A stretch of 64,000 nucleotides of DNA from an uncultured Collinsella sp. (GCA_902472315.1 CABRNM010000005.1:33507-97506); one strand, 5' to 3'. Shown: positions 7,589-16,701, counted from the stretch's first letter. Notes: generated from the sequence alone by a model not told the origin. Numbers and translations are program-made.

Positions 7589-8485
7589 TTATTTCTTTGG
7601 CGCGTCGATTTGAACCGTGTTGGGAATAAGCTCAGTCGTGCAGGCCCACCAGCCATTTTGCTGGGCAGCTCCCGCAAGATGGGCTGCTGCAGCGACGGTA
7701 TCACAAATGGCAAACGAGCAGGCACCCGAACCGCACACGTCCACGGCAACGGTTCCCTCCTGTGCGCGCAGCCAGTCGAGAACCGCCTGGATCCGCGGCT
7801 CCATCTGCGCGGATATGACGCCCAGATTGTTATGAACGAGCGCATATGCCGCCTCGGCATCGCCGGCGCGTAAGACAGAAGCAATCGCATCGGGTTTTTC
7901 CGCGGGCACCGGGCTCTCATCAAATCGTCGATACGCTTCAACCGTTGAAACGCTCGTCTCGTGCGGTTTGACCAATACGACAGGTGTCGCCGGAAGCACA
8001 GGATACTCAGTGGCCAGCACATCTCCCCCGCCGACGTAGAGTGCGGGACTCGTGTGCAAAAAGAACGGCACGTCGGCGCCGATACCGCGAGCGATGTCAT
8101 CGAGCGCGGGGTCGGCACGGTCGATACCCCACAGCTCGGCCAAGGCAACAATGACCGCAGCGGCATCCGTCGAAGGACCTCCCAGGCCGGCGCACAGCGG
8201 GATACGCTTTTCGATCGTCACGCACACGTTGGCATCGCGACCGTAACGCTCGGCCATAGCGATTGCCGCCCGATAGGCCGTATTTTTTTGCATGGGAAAA
8301 TCGGATGCCGGAACCGTCTGGACGGTCAACGCCTGCGCCGGCGTGACCGTCACGGCATCGGCTAGACCGACGGCTGCCATCAGGGAATCGACCCTGTGAT
8401 AGCCGCGGGCGTCGCGCTCGGTATGAACCCCCAGATAGAGGTTAATCTTTGCCGGCGCGGTAAGGATGAGGGACCGATCGGTCAC
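7589..8485 (-). CDS. ispE: 4-diphosphocytidyl-2-C-methyl-D-erythritol kinase
   Basis: This GHMP-family kinase phosphorylates CDP-methylerythritol in the MEP route to isoprenoids. At 298 residues it has the usual length. Visible signatures are the N-terminal APAKINLYLGV, the ATP-binding loop PLCAGLGGPSTDAAA (about residues 95-110; most homologues read GGGSSDAA, so the PST variant is slightly unusual) and the C-terminal GSGACSFAI. It starts two bases past the stop of veg, the conserved veg-ispE order of Gram-positive bacteria, so the two are one transcript. The organism therefore makes at least part of its isoprenoids through the MEP pathway. Confidence 0.95.
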   Translation of the reverse strand: MTDRSLILTAPAKINLYLGVHTERDARGYHRVDSLMAAVGLADAVTVTPAQALTVQTVPASDFPMQKNTAYRAAIAMAERYGRDANVCVTIEKRIPLCAGLGGPSTDAAAVIVALAELWGIDRADPALDDIARGIGADVPFFLHTSPALYVGGGDVLATEYPVLPATPVVLVKPHETSVSTVEAYRRFDESPVPAEKPDAIASVLRAGDAEAAYALVHNNLGVISAQMEPRIQAVLDWLRAQEGTVAVDVCGSGACSFAICDTVAAAAHLAGAAQQNGWWACTTELIPNTVQIDAPKK

Positions 8486-8487
8486 CG

Positions 8488-8784
8488 TTAGTGCTCCTCG
8501 AGCTGGTTGCCGAGCGGGGTAAAGATATGTTCGCCGCTCTCGGGGTCGAACAGTTCGACCTGGCCGGTAAGGACATCGATGTACTGGTAGGACTGACGCG
8601 ATTTGCGGCCGCGACGCTCGTCAACCTCAACGATAAAGACAGCGGGGTGGACGCTCTTGATGGTGCCCATGCGCTCGATGACGCGGGTACGGCCCATGTT
8701 GGCCTTAACCTTGACGCGATCGCCCACCATATCGGTCAGCTTCTCGTGGATGTCGTCGACGTGATTGACTTCCATCTCTTCCAT
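8488..8784 (-). CDS. Veg family protein
   Basis: This is a 98-residue Veg/DUF1021 protein. The core (DIHEKLTDMVGDRVKVKANM, then RTRVIERMGTIKSVHPAVFI) is a small beta-barrel that, in Bacillus subtilis, stimulates biofilm matrix gene expression. Its biochemical role is unsettled. The start at 8784 (MEEMEVNHV) is chosen because GGAGG lies 8 nt before it; the longer frame adds eight residues that include this site. It is directly upstream of ispE and co-transcribed with it. Confidence 0.85.
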   Translation of the reverse strand: MEEMEVNHVDDIHEKLTDMVGDRVKVKANMGRTRVIERMGTIKSVHPAVFIVEVDERRGRKSRQSYQYIDVLTGQVELFDPESGEHIFTPLGNQLEEH

Positions 8785-8886
8785 GAATAGGGCCTCCAGA
8801 GGGTGCAATTCAAAAAGGGGATAATACCCCTAAGATAGACAAAACTCTAATACTATAGCACCCTGTTGCAGCCATACGCAAGCAGC

Positions 8887-8914
8887 TAAAAAAGCCCGGT
8901 CCCAAATTGACTAC
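8887..8914. repeat. Dispersed repeat, copy 1 (GCCCGGTCCC...CCAAATTGACTACT)
   Basis: The stretch AAAAAGCCC then GGTCCCAAATTGACTACT lies directly past the dtd stop codon. The reverse complement of 42535-42564 shares CCCAAATTGACTACT exactly. This makes it an interspersed intergenic repeat rather than gene sequence. Confidence 0.5.
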
Positions 8915-9361
8915 TTACAGACTATCGGTGTCGAGGACGATGGTGAACGGACCGTCGTTGACCAGGTCGACCTTCATATCGGCGCCAAAGATACCGTGCG
9001 CCACATGCTCAACGTCCTGAGCGACGAGTGTCAGAAAGTACTCGTAAAGTTCGTTAGCGACATCGGGCGCGCCGGCGTCCGTAAACGACGGACGGCGGCC
9101 GTGGCGGCAGTCGGCAAACAGCGTGAACTGCGACACCACGAGCACCTCGCCGTCGACATCCGCCAGCGCCAAGTTGGTCTTGCCGTTCTCGTCCTCGTTG
9201 ATACGCAGCCCGCGGAGCTTGCCCCACAGCTTGTCGGCTTCGGCGCGTGTATCGCCGTTGCCCACGCCCAGCAGCACCAAGTAGCCGCGTCCAATACGGC
9301 CCACGCACTCGCCGTCGACTGTCACGCTGGCGTTGAGCACGCGCTGCACCACCGCACGCAC
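8915..9361 (-). CDS. dtd: D-aminoacyl-tRNA deacylase
   Basis: This 148-residue enzyme hydrolyses D-aminoacyl-tRNAs, keeping D-amino acids out of proteins. Signatures are MRAVVQRV at the N-terminus, the catalytic SQFTLFADCRHGRRPSF (about residues 77-93) and the NDGPFTIVLDT C-terminal segment that carries the Gly-Pro proofreading motif of the family. Start and length match the family. It follows rdgB with only three bases between, so both are probably translated from one mRNA that also includes rph and murI. Confidence 0.96.
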   Translation of the reverse strand: MRAVVQRVLNASVTVDGECVGRIGRGYLVLLGVGNGDTRAEADKLWGKLRGLRINEDENGKTNLALADVDGEVLVVSQFTLFADCRHGRRPSFTDAGAPDVANELYEYFLTLVAQDVEHVAHGIFGADMKVDLVNDGPFTIVLDTDSL

Positions 9362-9364
9362 GGT

Positions 9365-10006
9365 CTACTCCTCGCCCGTCAGCTTGGCGGACAGATGCTC
9401 GAGCGCATGGAAACGATGGCTGATGGCGTTCTTCTCGTCCGCCGTGAGCTCGGCCATGGTCTTGCCCGGCGTATCGACCGGCAGGAACAGCGGGTCGTAG
9501 CCAAAACCGTGTTCGCCGCGGCCCTCGTGCGCGATAACGCCTTCGCAGGCGCCCTCGCCATAGGTGACCAGGCCGTCCGTATCGATAAGCGCGACGACGC
9601 TCATAAAGCGCGCGGTACGGTCCTCGTCTGCCACGCCTTCCAGGTTAACGAGAAGCTTGGCGTTGTTGGCGGCATCGTCGCCATGCACGCCCGCATAGCG
9701 CGCGCTATACACGCCCGGCTCGCCGTCCAACGCATCGACGACCAAGCCGGAGTCGTCGGCGATGGCCATAAGGCCCGTCTCCTCGACCGCAGCCTGCGCC
9801 TTGATGATGGCGTTCTCCAAAAACGTCGTGCCGTTTTCCTCGGGGTCCTCAAAATCGCCCAGCTGGCCGAGCGCCACAAAGCGCACCTCGGGCATGACCT
9901 TGCCCAAAATGGCCTCGATCTCGGTGAGCTTATGGGCGTTGCCGGTTGCCACGACGATGGTCGCCGCCGGGTCGAGGGTGTCGATGTCAATCTTCTCAAG
10001 TGCCAT
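9365..10006 (-). CDS. rdgB: XTP/dITP diphosphatase (non-canonical purine NTP pyrophosphatase, RdgB/HAM1)
   Basis: At 213 residues it removes pyrophosphate from ITP, dITP and XTP, preventing their use in nucleic acids. It has VVATGNAHKLTEIEAIL (about residues 17-33), the catalytic ADDSGLVVDALDGEPGVYSA (about 83-102) and GFGYDPLF with SHRFHAL near the end. A perfect AAAGGAG site precedes ATG. It lies between rph and dtd, the common murI-rph-rdgB order. A GTCCC hairpin repeat (10118-10154) separates it from rph. Confidence 0.96.
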   Translation of the reverse strand: MALEKIDIDTLDPAATIVVATGNAHKLTEIEAILGKVMPEVRFVALGQLGDFEDPEENGTTFLENAIIKAQAAVEETGLMAIADDSGLVVDALDGEPGVYSARYAGVHGDDAANNAKLLVNLEGVADEDRTARFMSVVALIDTDGLVTYGEGACEGVIAHEGRGEHGFGYDPLFLPVDTPGKTMAELTADEKNAISHRFHALEHLSAKLTGEE

Positions 10007-10117
10007 AGCTGGTCTCCTTTGTCTCTATAGCAATGCCGAGTTGAGGACGACGAGGACTTCGGCCTCTCTCCCGTCTCAATCAACGGCAGTCTTATACTTC
10101 GACGTTTTCCCAGATAA

Positions 10118-10154
10118 AACCTGCCAAAATAAACCTGTCCCTTTTTGGCAGGTT
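10118..10154. repeat. Dispersed hairpin repeat overlapping the rph stop codon
   Basis: AACCTGCCAAAA and TTTTGGCAGGTT pair around TAAACCTGTCCCT. Together with the left flank ACGTTTTCCCAGATAA it recurs almost unchanged at 36234-36285 and, inverted, at 41103-41154. The right arm supplies two bases of the rph stop codon. Confidence 0.7.
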
Positions 10155-10878
10155 AGGCGAGGGCTTGGCGCTGAAGCTCGATGAGCTCGGCGATACCCTT
10201 GTCACCCAGGTCGAGTAGGGCGTTGAGACGCTTGCGATCGAAGGGCGCCTGCTCGCCGGTACCCTGGAGTTCGATCATCTCACCGGAATCGGTGGCGACG
10301 AGGTTCATGTCGACCTCGGCGTGGCTGTCCTCGGAATAATCCAAGTCGAGCAGGGTGTTGCCGTCGACGACGCCCATGGAAATGGCGGCAACCTGGCCCG
10401 TGAGCGGGATGCGCTCGAGTTTTCCCGCCTCGACCCACATGGCAAGGGCGTCGTGCAGCGCCAACCAGGCACCGGTAATGCTCGTCGTACGCGTGCCGCC
10501 ATCGGCCTGGATCACATCGCAGTCGACGGTAACGGTGTACTCGCCGAGCGCCTTCATGTTGACGACGGTACGCAGGCTGCGGCCGATAAGCCGCTCGATC
10601 TCCATGGAGCGGCCCTTGCGGTTGGCATGCTCGCGCTTGCAGCGTTTACCGGTCGAGGCCGGCAGCATCGCATATTCCGCCGTTACCCAGCCGGCCTTGG
10701 CGCCCTTGCGCCAACCCGGCACACCCTCCTCGATGGTGGCGGCGCACAGTACGCGCGTGTCGCCGAACTCGGCCAGGCACGAGCCGTGGGCGTGCTTCAT
10801 GACGCCGCGGGTGAGCTTAACGGGGCGCAGCTCGTTGGCGGCGCGGCCGTTGGCGCGGTTGACCTGCATGTATTCCAT
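10153..10878 (-). CDS. rph: Ribonuclease PH
   Basis: This 241-residue phosphorolytic 3'-5' exoribonuclease trims tRNA 3' ends. The family motifs are clear: NGRAANELRPVKLTRG at the start, LAEFGDTRVLCAAT (about 33-46), the RNA-binding RKGRSMEIERLIGRSLR (about 88-104), DCDVIQADGGTRTTSITG (about 123-140) and DLDYSEDSHAEVDMN near the phosphate site. The ribosome site AAAGGA precedes ATG 10878; a second in-frame ATG three codons on is possible. It sits between murI and rdgB. Confidence 0.96.
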   Translation of the reverse strand: MEYMQVNRANGRAANELRPVKLTRGVMKHAHGSCLAEFGDTRVLCAATIEEGVPGWRKGAKAGWVTAEYAMLPASTGKRCKREHANRKGRSMEIERLIGRSLRTVVNMKALGEYTVTVDCDVIQADGGTRTTSITGAWLALHDALAMWVEAGKLERIPLTGQVAAISMGVVDGNTLLDLDYSEDSHAEVDMNLVATDSGEMIELQGTGEQAPFDRKRLNALLDLGDKGIAELIELQRQALA

Positions 10879-10931
10879 GGAACTATCCTTTCGGCAAAAG
10901 ATGTGGCGAAGACTCCGGCGACATTGCGAGC

Positions 10932-11816
10932 CTAACCGAGTTCGTCGATATCGACGTGCTCGATGCTTTTGAGCGGCTGGCCAAAGATAAAGCTACCCGC
11001 CACCGCAAACTCGGCAATGTTGTCAGACGTGGTGGCAAAGCGATGCTGTGGCTCGGCGGTATCGCCCGCCAGCTGCTCACGGCGCGTGAGGATATCGGTC
11101 AGCTCGCGGGTGGTCTCCTCGGCGGAGCTCACCACGCGCACCCCGGGTCCCAGCGCATGGCGGATGGGACCCACCAGCAGCGGGAAGTGCGTACAGCCGA
11201 GCACCACGGTATCGATGCCGCGATCGTGCAGCGGATCGACTGTGGCGCCGACCAGCGCGCGAACGGCTGGCGTATCAAAAATATCCTCGTTCTCGAGCCA
11301 CTGCTCCTGCAGGTGCGCGCCCGAGGCGAGCTCGTGCTCGACGACCTCGACAAAGCTCGAGGCCGGGCAGCCATACACATCGACACCAGCATCCAAGTCC
11401 TGAATGGCGCGCGTGTAGGCACCCGAGCGAATGGTGAGGTTGGTGGCGAGCACGCCCACGCGACGCGTACGCGTGCTGTTGATGGCAGCACGTGCGCCCG
11501 GAGCGATCACGCCGATCACGGGAACGTCAAGCACTTGCTGAGCCAGACGCAAGGCCGCGGCGGTCGCCGTGTTACAGGCGATGACCATGATCTTAACGTC
11601 GTGCCTCGATAGCCAGCGGCCCGCCTGCAGCGCAAACGAGCGAACCTCGTCCTCGGTGCGGGTGCCATAAGGGCAGCGCTTAGTGTCACCGAAATAGTAG
11701 ACGGACTCGTGCGGAAGCGCCGTTGCAATCGCGCGCGCGACCGTTAAGCCGCCCAGGCCCGAGTCGAACACGCCGATCGGACGCGTGTCCCCGGCCAGAT
11801 TATCGATATCGGACAT
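10932..11816 (-). CDS. murI: Glutamate racemase
   Basis: This enzyme converts L- to D-glutamate for peptidoglycan. It shows IGVFDSGLGGLTVARAI (about residues 14-30), the catalytic cysteine motif VIACNTATAAAL (about 78-89) and the second cysteine in VVLGCTHFPLL (about 190-200). The start at 11816 (MSDIDN) is chosen because it begins just before the family's conserved region and follows a GGTGAGG sequence, although the spacing is short. An in-frame ATG at 11852 would add 12 residues and has no clear ribosome site. It belongs to the murI-rph-rdgB-dtd cluster, with the HAD hydrolase gene immediately upstream. Confidence 0.94.
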   Translation of the reverse strand: MSDIDNLAGDTRPIGVFDSGLGGLTVARAIATALPHESVYYFGDTKRCPYGTRTEDEVRSFALQAGRWLSRHDVKIMVIACNTATAAALRLAQQVLDVPVIGVIAPGARAAINSTRTRRVGVLATNLTIRSGAYTRAIQDLDAGVDVYGCPASSFVEVVEHELASGAHLQEQWLENEDIFDTPAVRALVGATVDPLHDRGIDTVVLGCTHFPLLVGPIRHALGPGVRVVSSAEETTRELTDILTRREQLAGDTAEPQHRFATTSDNIAEFAVAGSFIFGQPLKSIEHVDIDELG

Positions 11817-11867
11817 TACCTCACCAGATTCTCTCTCGAAAAATGCGACCATGCGTGATGCGTCGCG

Positions 11868-12779
11868 CTACGAACGGGCCGCGACCAACAGCTCGGCCGT
11901 TGCCACCCAACCGTCGACAATCTTGCCGCGCGTAATATAGGCATTGTCGCAGGCATCCAAGAACTCCGGGGCACCGGCGCTCGTCAGACCGTTCTCGACC
12001 AGGCAGAACATGCCAACATGGTCGGCCATGTAGAAGTCGGACTCGGAGTCGCCGAGCGCAAGCGTCTCCTCGCGCTCGATCCCCAGGTGCTCGCAGAAGC
12101 GCGCAATGGCAACGCCTTTGTTGAGACCCGCCGGATTGATGTTGAAGGCGCGGCCGTCCTCGACGCGATTAAGCTCGAGCGTCGTCGGCTTGGACAGGTG
12201 AGTCAGATGGCCGTTGCAAGCCCAGACCAGACCGCAGCCGGCCTCGTCCAGGATGGCCTGGACCTCATCGTCGGGCACATCGCCGCGCATGCCGACGGTG
12301 ACCTCACGGTATTTGTAGCCGGTCGACATGTCGTTGTGATACTCGATCTTGTGCGGCCAGCGGGCGAGGATCTTCTCGCACACACCGGTCTGCTCGATCA
12401 CCTGGTGCGGCGTGAGGCCGCAAGAGGAGTCGTAAGGCATGTCGCCGGTCAGATACTCCCAATCGTTGGCTTTAAGGTCGTACATGACCAGGCCGCCCAT
12501 CTCGCCGATGTAGGAGTTGAGGCCGAGCACGCGCGCGTCCTCGTGGATCATGGTACGGTTGCGGCCCGAGGTGGGAACCACCTGAATACCAGCGCGAGCG
12601 AGCGCCACGACGGCCTCGACGAGTTTGGTCGAGGGGTTGCCGTCGTTGTCGCGCAGCACGCACGAGCCGGGTGCGAGCATCGTGGCATCCAGGTCGGTAA
12701 AGACGTACTTGACCTTGGCCAAGCGCTCGCGCATCTCGCCCGAAAGCTCAGCGACGGTCGGCAGGGTATTGTGGGACAT
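11868..12779 (-). CDS. HAD superfamily (Cof-like, class IIB) hydrolase
   Basis: This 303-residue phosphatase-type protein has the four HAD motifs. The nucleophile region is FTDLDATMLAPG (about residues 27-38), motif II is VVPTSGRN (about 67-74), motif III is a Lys in LNKGVAIARF, and motif IV is ALGDSESDFYMADHVGMFC. The large cap between about 90 and 210 is the C2B type typical of sugar-phosphate phosphatases. ATG 12779 follows CGGAG at proper spacing, so the longer frame is not used. It is 51 bp upstream of murI. The substrate is unknown. Confidence 0.85.
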   Translation of the reverse strand: MSHNTLPTVAELSGEMRERLAKVKYVFTDLDATMLAPGSCVLRDNDGNPSTKLVEAVVALARAGIQVVPTSGRNRTMIHEDARVLGLNSYIGEMGGLVMYDLKANDWEYLTGDMPYDSSCGLTPHQVIEQTGVCEKILARWPHKIEYHNDMSTGYKYREVTVGMRGDVPDDEVQAILDEAGCGLVWACNGHLTHLSKPTTLELNRVEDGRAFNINPAGLNKGVAIARFCEHLGIEREETLALGDSESDFYMADHVGMFCLVENGLTSAGAPEFLDACDNAYITRGKIVDGWVATAELLVAARS

Positions 12780-12883
12780 GGTTACTCCGTTTACGTAGAA
12801 GGGTTTGGACTTGGACGGCATGTTTTGATTGAGGGAGCACGCTTATGGCAACAGCGCACTCAGGGCGCCGCCATCATGGTTCA

Positions 12884-14446
12884 TTAGTCAAACTGGGTAA
12901 CATCGATCAGGCGATTGGCCAGCGAAAGGTCGCTCTCGATGGGTACGAACTCGTCGCCCACGTGCATGAGCTCCTCGTCACCCTTTGCCAACAGCAAGAC
13001 AATGGTGGGAGCATCGGGGTTGACGTACTCCTCGCGCGCCGCCTTGAACGCCGCATGCACAGCGGCTTCGCGGTCGAGGATGATCCTGTTCGGCGTATCG
13101 TCGGGAACATGTTCGGCAAGCTCGCGACAGACCTTCATCGGGTCCTCGTGAGCCGGGTCCTCGTTGGCAAAGATCATCAGGTCGGAATATGGTGCGGCCT
13201 CGCGCGGAAGCTGCTCGCGGCGCTCCTGCGCCTTGCCGCCGGCAGCGCCAAACACTGCGATGACCGGGCTGGCGGGAAACGCGCGCTTCACCGACGAGAA
13301 AAGCGAGCGGAACGAAAGCTGGTTGTGCGCGTAGTCGACGACACAAATCACGCGGCCGTCCTTCGACTCCACGACCTCCATACGGCCCGGCACACGCAGT
13401 TTGGAGAGGCCCTTCTTGATAGCCTCGATACCGATGCCGATCTCGCGCGCGGCGGCGATAGCGACCAGCGCGTTCTCCACGTTAAAGTCGCCCGCGATGC
13501 CCAGCAGGACCTTCTCCCCCGCCTCGGACTCGTCGGCACACAGGCCATGCAAGTTGAACTCGATGCTAAAGCCGACCATGCGTACGTCGCTCGCCCACAG
13601 ACTTGCCTCGGGATGCTCGACGCCAACGGTCACCAAGCGCTCGGCCGTCGACGCTGCCTCCAGCACACGGTCGACCTCTTCGGTGCCCAGATTCACCACG
13701 GCGGTCTTTGCCTGGTCAAAGATCCTGAGTTTGCTCTCAAAATAATCCTCAAACGTGGGGTGTTCGATCGGCGAGATGTGGTCGCGGCCGATGTTGAGAA
13801 AGCACGCCACGTCAAACGGCAGATTCTCGACGCGTTGGTACTTGAGCGCCTGGCTCGAAACCTCCATGACCATGGACTGGCGACCGGACGTGCGGCAGTT
13901 GGCGATATGGCGCCAGACCTCGGGGGCCTCGGGCGTAGTATTGGTGCTCTCGTAGCACTCGATGCCATCGTCGGTACTCACCGAGCCGATCATGCCGCAG
14001 GACTCGCCCGCCGCTTTGATAATCGACTGGAGCATAAAAGCGGCCGTGGTCTTTCCCTTGGTACCGGTGATACCCACGATCTTGACGTCGTGGTCGGGAC
14101 GGTCGTAGACCTCCGGCGGCAACAGGGCCATGGCCGTGCGAACGCTATCAACAACCAGCATCGCAGCACCGCTCTCCTGCGCCAGCGGCTCCAGAGACTC
14201 GACCAGTGACTCCTCGCACACAAATGCGACGGCGCCCGCATCGAGCGCCATGCTCAAAAACACGGGCTTAAAGGCAGCACCTTTGCAGAAGAACACGTCA
14301 CCTGCCGAGACCGCGCGCGAATCAAACGAGCAGCCGGTCACGGCACGCTCGTCAACCTGCTCTGATGCGCGCAGCTCGCCGCACACATCGAGAAGCTTGG
14401 CAAGCGTATCGACCGTGGTCACGGTCGCGGAATCCGAATGGTGCAT
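12884..14446 (-). CDS. murE: UDP-N-acetylmuramyl-tripeptide synthetase (MurE)
   Basis: This ligase adds the third amino acid to UDP-MurNAc-L-Ala-D-Glu. At 520 residues it has the three Mur domains: the N-terminal UDP-binding part (to about 110), the central ATPase with GITGTKGKTTAAFML (about 126-140), and the C-terminal domain (about 345-520) starting after VPGRMEVV. The carbamylated-lysine region and NTTPE are present. The residue-selecting motif reads NEDPAHEDP rather than DNPR, so the added amino acid is probably not meso-diaminopimelate but L-lysine or L-ornithine. A good AAAGGTG site precedes the start. Confidence 0.93.
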   Translation of the reverse strand: MHHSDSATVTTVDTLAKLLDVCGELRASEQVDERAVTGCSFDSRAVSAGDVFFCKGAAFKPVFLSMALDAGAVAFVCEESLVESLEPLAQESGAAMLVVDSVRTAMALLPPEVYDRPDHDVKIVGITGTKGKTTAAFMLQSIIKAAGESCGMIGSVSTDDGIECYESTNTTPEAPEVWRHIANCRTSGRQSMVMEVSSQALKYQRVENLPFDVACFLNIGRDHISPIEHPTFEDYFESKLRIFDQAKTAVVNLGTEEVDRVLEAASTAERLVTVGVEHPEASLWASDVRMVGFSIEFNLHGLCADESEAGEKVLLGIAGDFNVENALVAIAAAREIGIGIEAIKKGLSKLRVPGRMEVVESKDGRVICVVDYAHNQLSFRSLFSSVKRAFPASPVIAVFGAAGGKAQERREQLPREAAPYSDLMIFANEDPAHEDPMKVCRELAEHVPDDTPNRIILDREAAVHAAFKAAREEYVNPDAPTIVLLLAKGDEELMHVGDEFVPIESDLSLANRLIDVTQFD

Positions 14447-14505
14447 CTTTCACCTTTCTCAGCCATTTGGCAGGGACGGTTTTATAGTAACTGAAACGCA
14501 CCCAC

Positions 14506-14532
14506 GCAAAAACGGCTCCCGGAGGAGCCGTT
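14506..14532 (-). terminator. Terminator of asnB
   Basis: AACGGCTCC (14511-14519) pairs with GGAGCCGTT (14524-14532). A T-run follows on the minus strand. It sits 26 bp past the asnB stop codon. Just beyond it is another GGGACGG-containing segment (about 14471-14480). Confidence 0.75.
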
Positions 14533-14557
14533 ACGCGCAGGCGTTCGTCAGCCGAGG

Positions 14558-16438
14558 CTAGGCAGCCTGAACAGCGGGCTGGTCCTCGTCGATAAAGAAG
14601 CGCTTGTACCACACCAAGAACACGAGCGGCGTATAGATCTTGCGCTGGAAATCGCCCTTGCCCGCAAAGTGCAGATCTAGCAGGTGCATGAGCTCGTCGG
14701 TATTGAAGAACTCACTTGCCCACGGCGCGGTGAAGTACTCCTTGACATAGTCGTACCACTTTTGCTCGCGCAGCCAGTAGACAATCGGCACCGGGAAGCC
14801 CACCTTGGGACGGGTGGCCCACTCATCGGGCAGCGACTTGTTGGCAGCGTGGCGGAGTACCTGTTTGTTGCCGTTCTCGTTGATGCGGTAGCGGTCGGGA
14901 ATGTGCTCGGCGAACTCCATGACTTTGCGGTCCAGGAAGGGCACGCGCAGCTCCAGCGAGTGTGCCATGCACATCTTGTCGGCCTTGAGCAGAATGTCGC
15001 CCGGGAGCCACATGTTCATGTCCAGGTACTGCTTCTTGACCAGTTCGGGCTGACCCTTCACGCGTGCGTAGATGGGTGCAGCGAGCTCGAAGGCGCCGTC
15101 ACCGGTGTTGTACTCGGGCTTGAGCACGCCGTCGACCTCGCGCTCCGGCCATACCAGAGCCTGTCCCAGGAACGACTTCTCGGGGATCTCGGCACCCTTG
15201 ACCAGGAAGTTATGTCCCTTGAAGTACGGCATATGCAGCGCCAGGTTACCGAGCGCGCGACGGACGGGCAGCGGCACCATCTTTTTGTACTTGCGCACCG
15301 GGACCGTATCCTCGTAGTAGGCGTAGCCGCCAAAGAGTTCGTCGGCGCCTTCGCCCGAAAGCACGACGGTAACGTCCTTGCGGGCCATCTCGGCCAAGAA
15401 CCACAGCGGCACGGAAGACAGGTTGGACTGCGGTTCGTCCATGTGATACTGGATGTCCTCGAGCGCACCGAAGAACTCGTCGGCGGTAATCATCTTGCGA
15501 ACGTTCTCGACGCCGAGCTTATCGGAAAGCTCCTTGGCGTAGTTGGTCTCGTTAAAGTTCTTGTAGTCAAAGCCCACCGAGAAGGTCTTGTCGGGCATGA
15601 GGCAAGCGGCGATGTAGCTAGAGTCGACGCCACCGGAGAGGAACGACGCGACCTTGACGTCGGCGATGCGATGGGCCTCGACGCTCTCGTGCACGACTTC
15701 GTCCAGCTCATCGACATACTCTTCGAACGGCTTCTCGACGGCAGAGTAATCGCAATCCCAGTAGCGCTCGATGTTCATCTTGCCGGTCGGGATATCGACG
15801 GTAAAGTAGTGCGCCGGCGGCAGCTTGTAGACACCCTCGAAGAAGGTCTCCTCGGTTGCCGAATACTGCAGCGTCATGTACGGACGCAGAGCCTTTTTGT
15901 TGACCGCCTTGTGGAAGTGCGGGTAGTCCAGGAAGCTCTTGATCTCGGAACCAAAGAGCACGCCCGGAGCGCCGTCGCCCGCATCGGCCATGGGATAGTA
16001 GTAAAGCGGCTTGATGCCAAAGATGTCGCGGGCGCCAAAAAGCTTGTTCTTCTTTTTGTCCCAGATGACGAAGGCGTACATACCGCGCAGACGATCGAGT
16101 ACGGCCTCGCCCCACTCCTCGTAGCCGTGCAGGAGGCTCTCGGTGTCGGCGCCGCAGTGGAACTTGTAACCCTTGGCCTCGAGCTCGGAACGGAGTTCTT
16201 GGAAGTTGTAGATCTCGCCGTTGAAGACAATGACGACGCTGCCGTCCTCATTGGCCATGGGCTGAGCGCCGGCCTCGGTCAGGTCGAGGATCGACAGGCG
16301 GCGGAAGCCCAGGGCAACGCGGCCGTCGATAAACTGACCGCCCATGTCGGGACCGCGATGGACGATGCGGTCCATCATCTTGGTGAGCACCTCGGATTGG
16401 TTATCCGTCCCACCGACAAAACCGACAAAACCGCACAT
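14558..16438 (-). CDS. asnB: Asparagine synthase (glutamine-hydrolysing)
   Basis: This 626-residue enzyme makes asparagine from aspartate, using glutamine nitrogen and ATP. The start MCGFVGFVGG places the catalytic cysteine at residue 2, exposed after Met removal. The glutaminase domain (about 1-215) contains RLSILDLTEAGAQPM and FNGEIYNFQEL. The synthetase domain (about 230-600) has the PP-loop VASFLSGGVDSSYIAA and LSGEGADELFGGY. The ribosome site GAGGGGA precedes ATG. It is monocistronic. A T-box or other leader could not be recognised upstream (16439-16600). Confidence 0.95.
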   Translation of the reverse strand: MCGFVGFVGGTDNQSEVLTKMMDRIVHRGPDMGGQFIDGRVALGFRRLSILDLTEAGAQPMANEDGSVVIVFNGEIYNFQELRSELEAKGYKFHCGADTESLLHGYEEWGEAVLDRLRGMYAFVIWDKKKNKLFGARDIFGIKPLYYYPMADAGDGAPGVLFGSEIKSFLDYPHFHKAVNKKALRPYMTLQYSATEETFFEGVYKLPPAHYFTVDIPTGKMNIERYWDCDYSAVEKPFEEYVDELDEVVHESVEAHRIADVKVASFLSGGVDSSYIAACLMPDKTFSVGFDYKNFNETNYAKELSDKLGVENVRKMITADEFFGALEDIQYHMDEPQSNLSSVPLWFLAEMARKDVTVVLSGEGADELFGGYAYYEDTVPVRKYKKMVPLPVRRALGNLALHMPYFKGHNFLVKGAEIPEKSFLGQALVWPEREVDGVLKPEYNTGDGAFELAAPIYARVKGQPELVKKQYLDMNMWLPGDILLKADKMCMAHSLELRVPFLDRKVMEFAEHIPDRYRINENGNKQVLRHAANKSLPDEWATRPKVGFPVPIVYWLREQKWYDYVKEYFTAPWASEFFNTDELMHLLDLHFAGKGDFQRKIYTPLVFLVWYKRFFIDEDQPAVQAA

Positions 16439-16609
16439 ATACTATCCCCTCTGCTGTTGCTGGGCATCAAATCGAATCAGTAGCTTTTGAGTATACCCGA
16501 GGGCGTAAAGAGGGACGGTATGTTCAGGCAATCTCAACTGAATCAGCTCCGCTGTGACACGCGCGAGTTACCTTTAATGGATATGAGGTGAATGAGGCGA
16601 TTGTTTTGT

Positions 16610-16615
16610 TATACT
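16610..16615 (+). promoter_or_regulatory. Candidate -10 box of the tRNA-Val promoter
   Basis: TATACT lies 11 bp before the first base of the mature tRNA, in a T-rich stretch. The -35 element is not clear. Confidence 0.45.
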
Positions 16616-16625
16616 CTCTCCGCAC

Positions 16626-16701
16626 GGGCGATTGGCGCAACGGTTAGCGCAGGTGCTTTACACGCACAAGGCTGGGGGTTCGAATCCCTCATCGCCCACC
16701 A
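16626..16701 (+). tRNA. tRNA-Val (anticodon TAC), CCA encoded
   Basis: GGGCGAT pairs with ATCGCCC, followed by discriminator A and a genomic CCA. The anticodon loop TTTACAC between GGTGC and GCACA gives TAC (codon GTA). The outermost pair of the anticodon stem is a G-A mismatch, which is unusual. The T-arm is GGGGGTTCGAATCCCTC. Its 3' end is repeated 185 bp downstream. Confidence 0.9.

Noticed and set aside
14684..16483. 599-codon open frame on the plus strand opposite asnB
   Set aside because: Antisense shadow of asnB with no start signal.
16439..16600. T-box leader for asnB
   Set aside because: No specifier loop or conserved T-box sequence was found upstream of the start.
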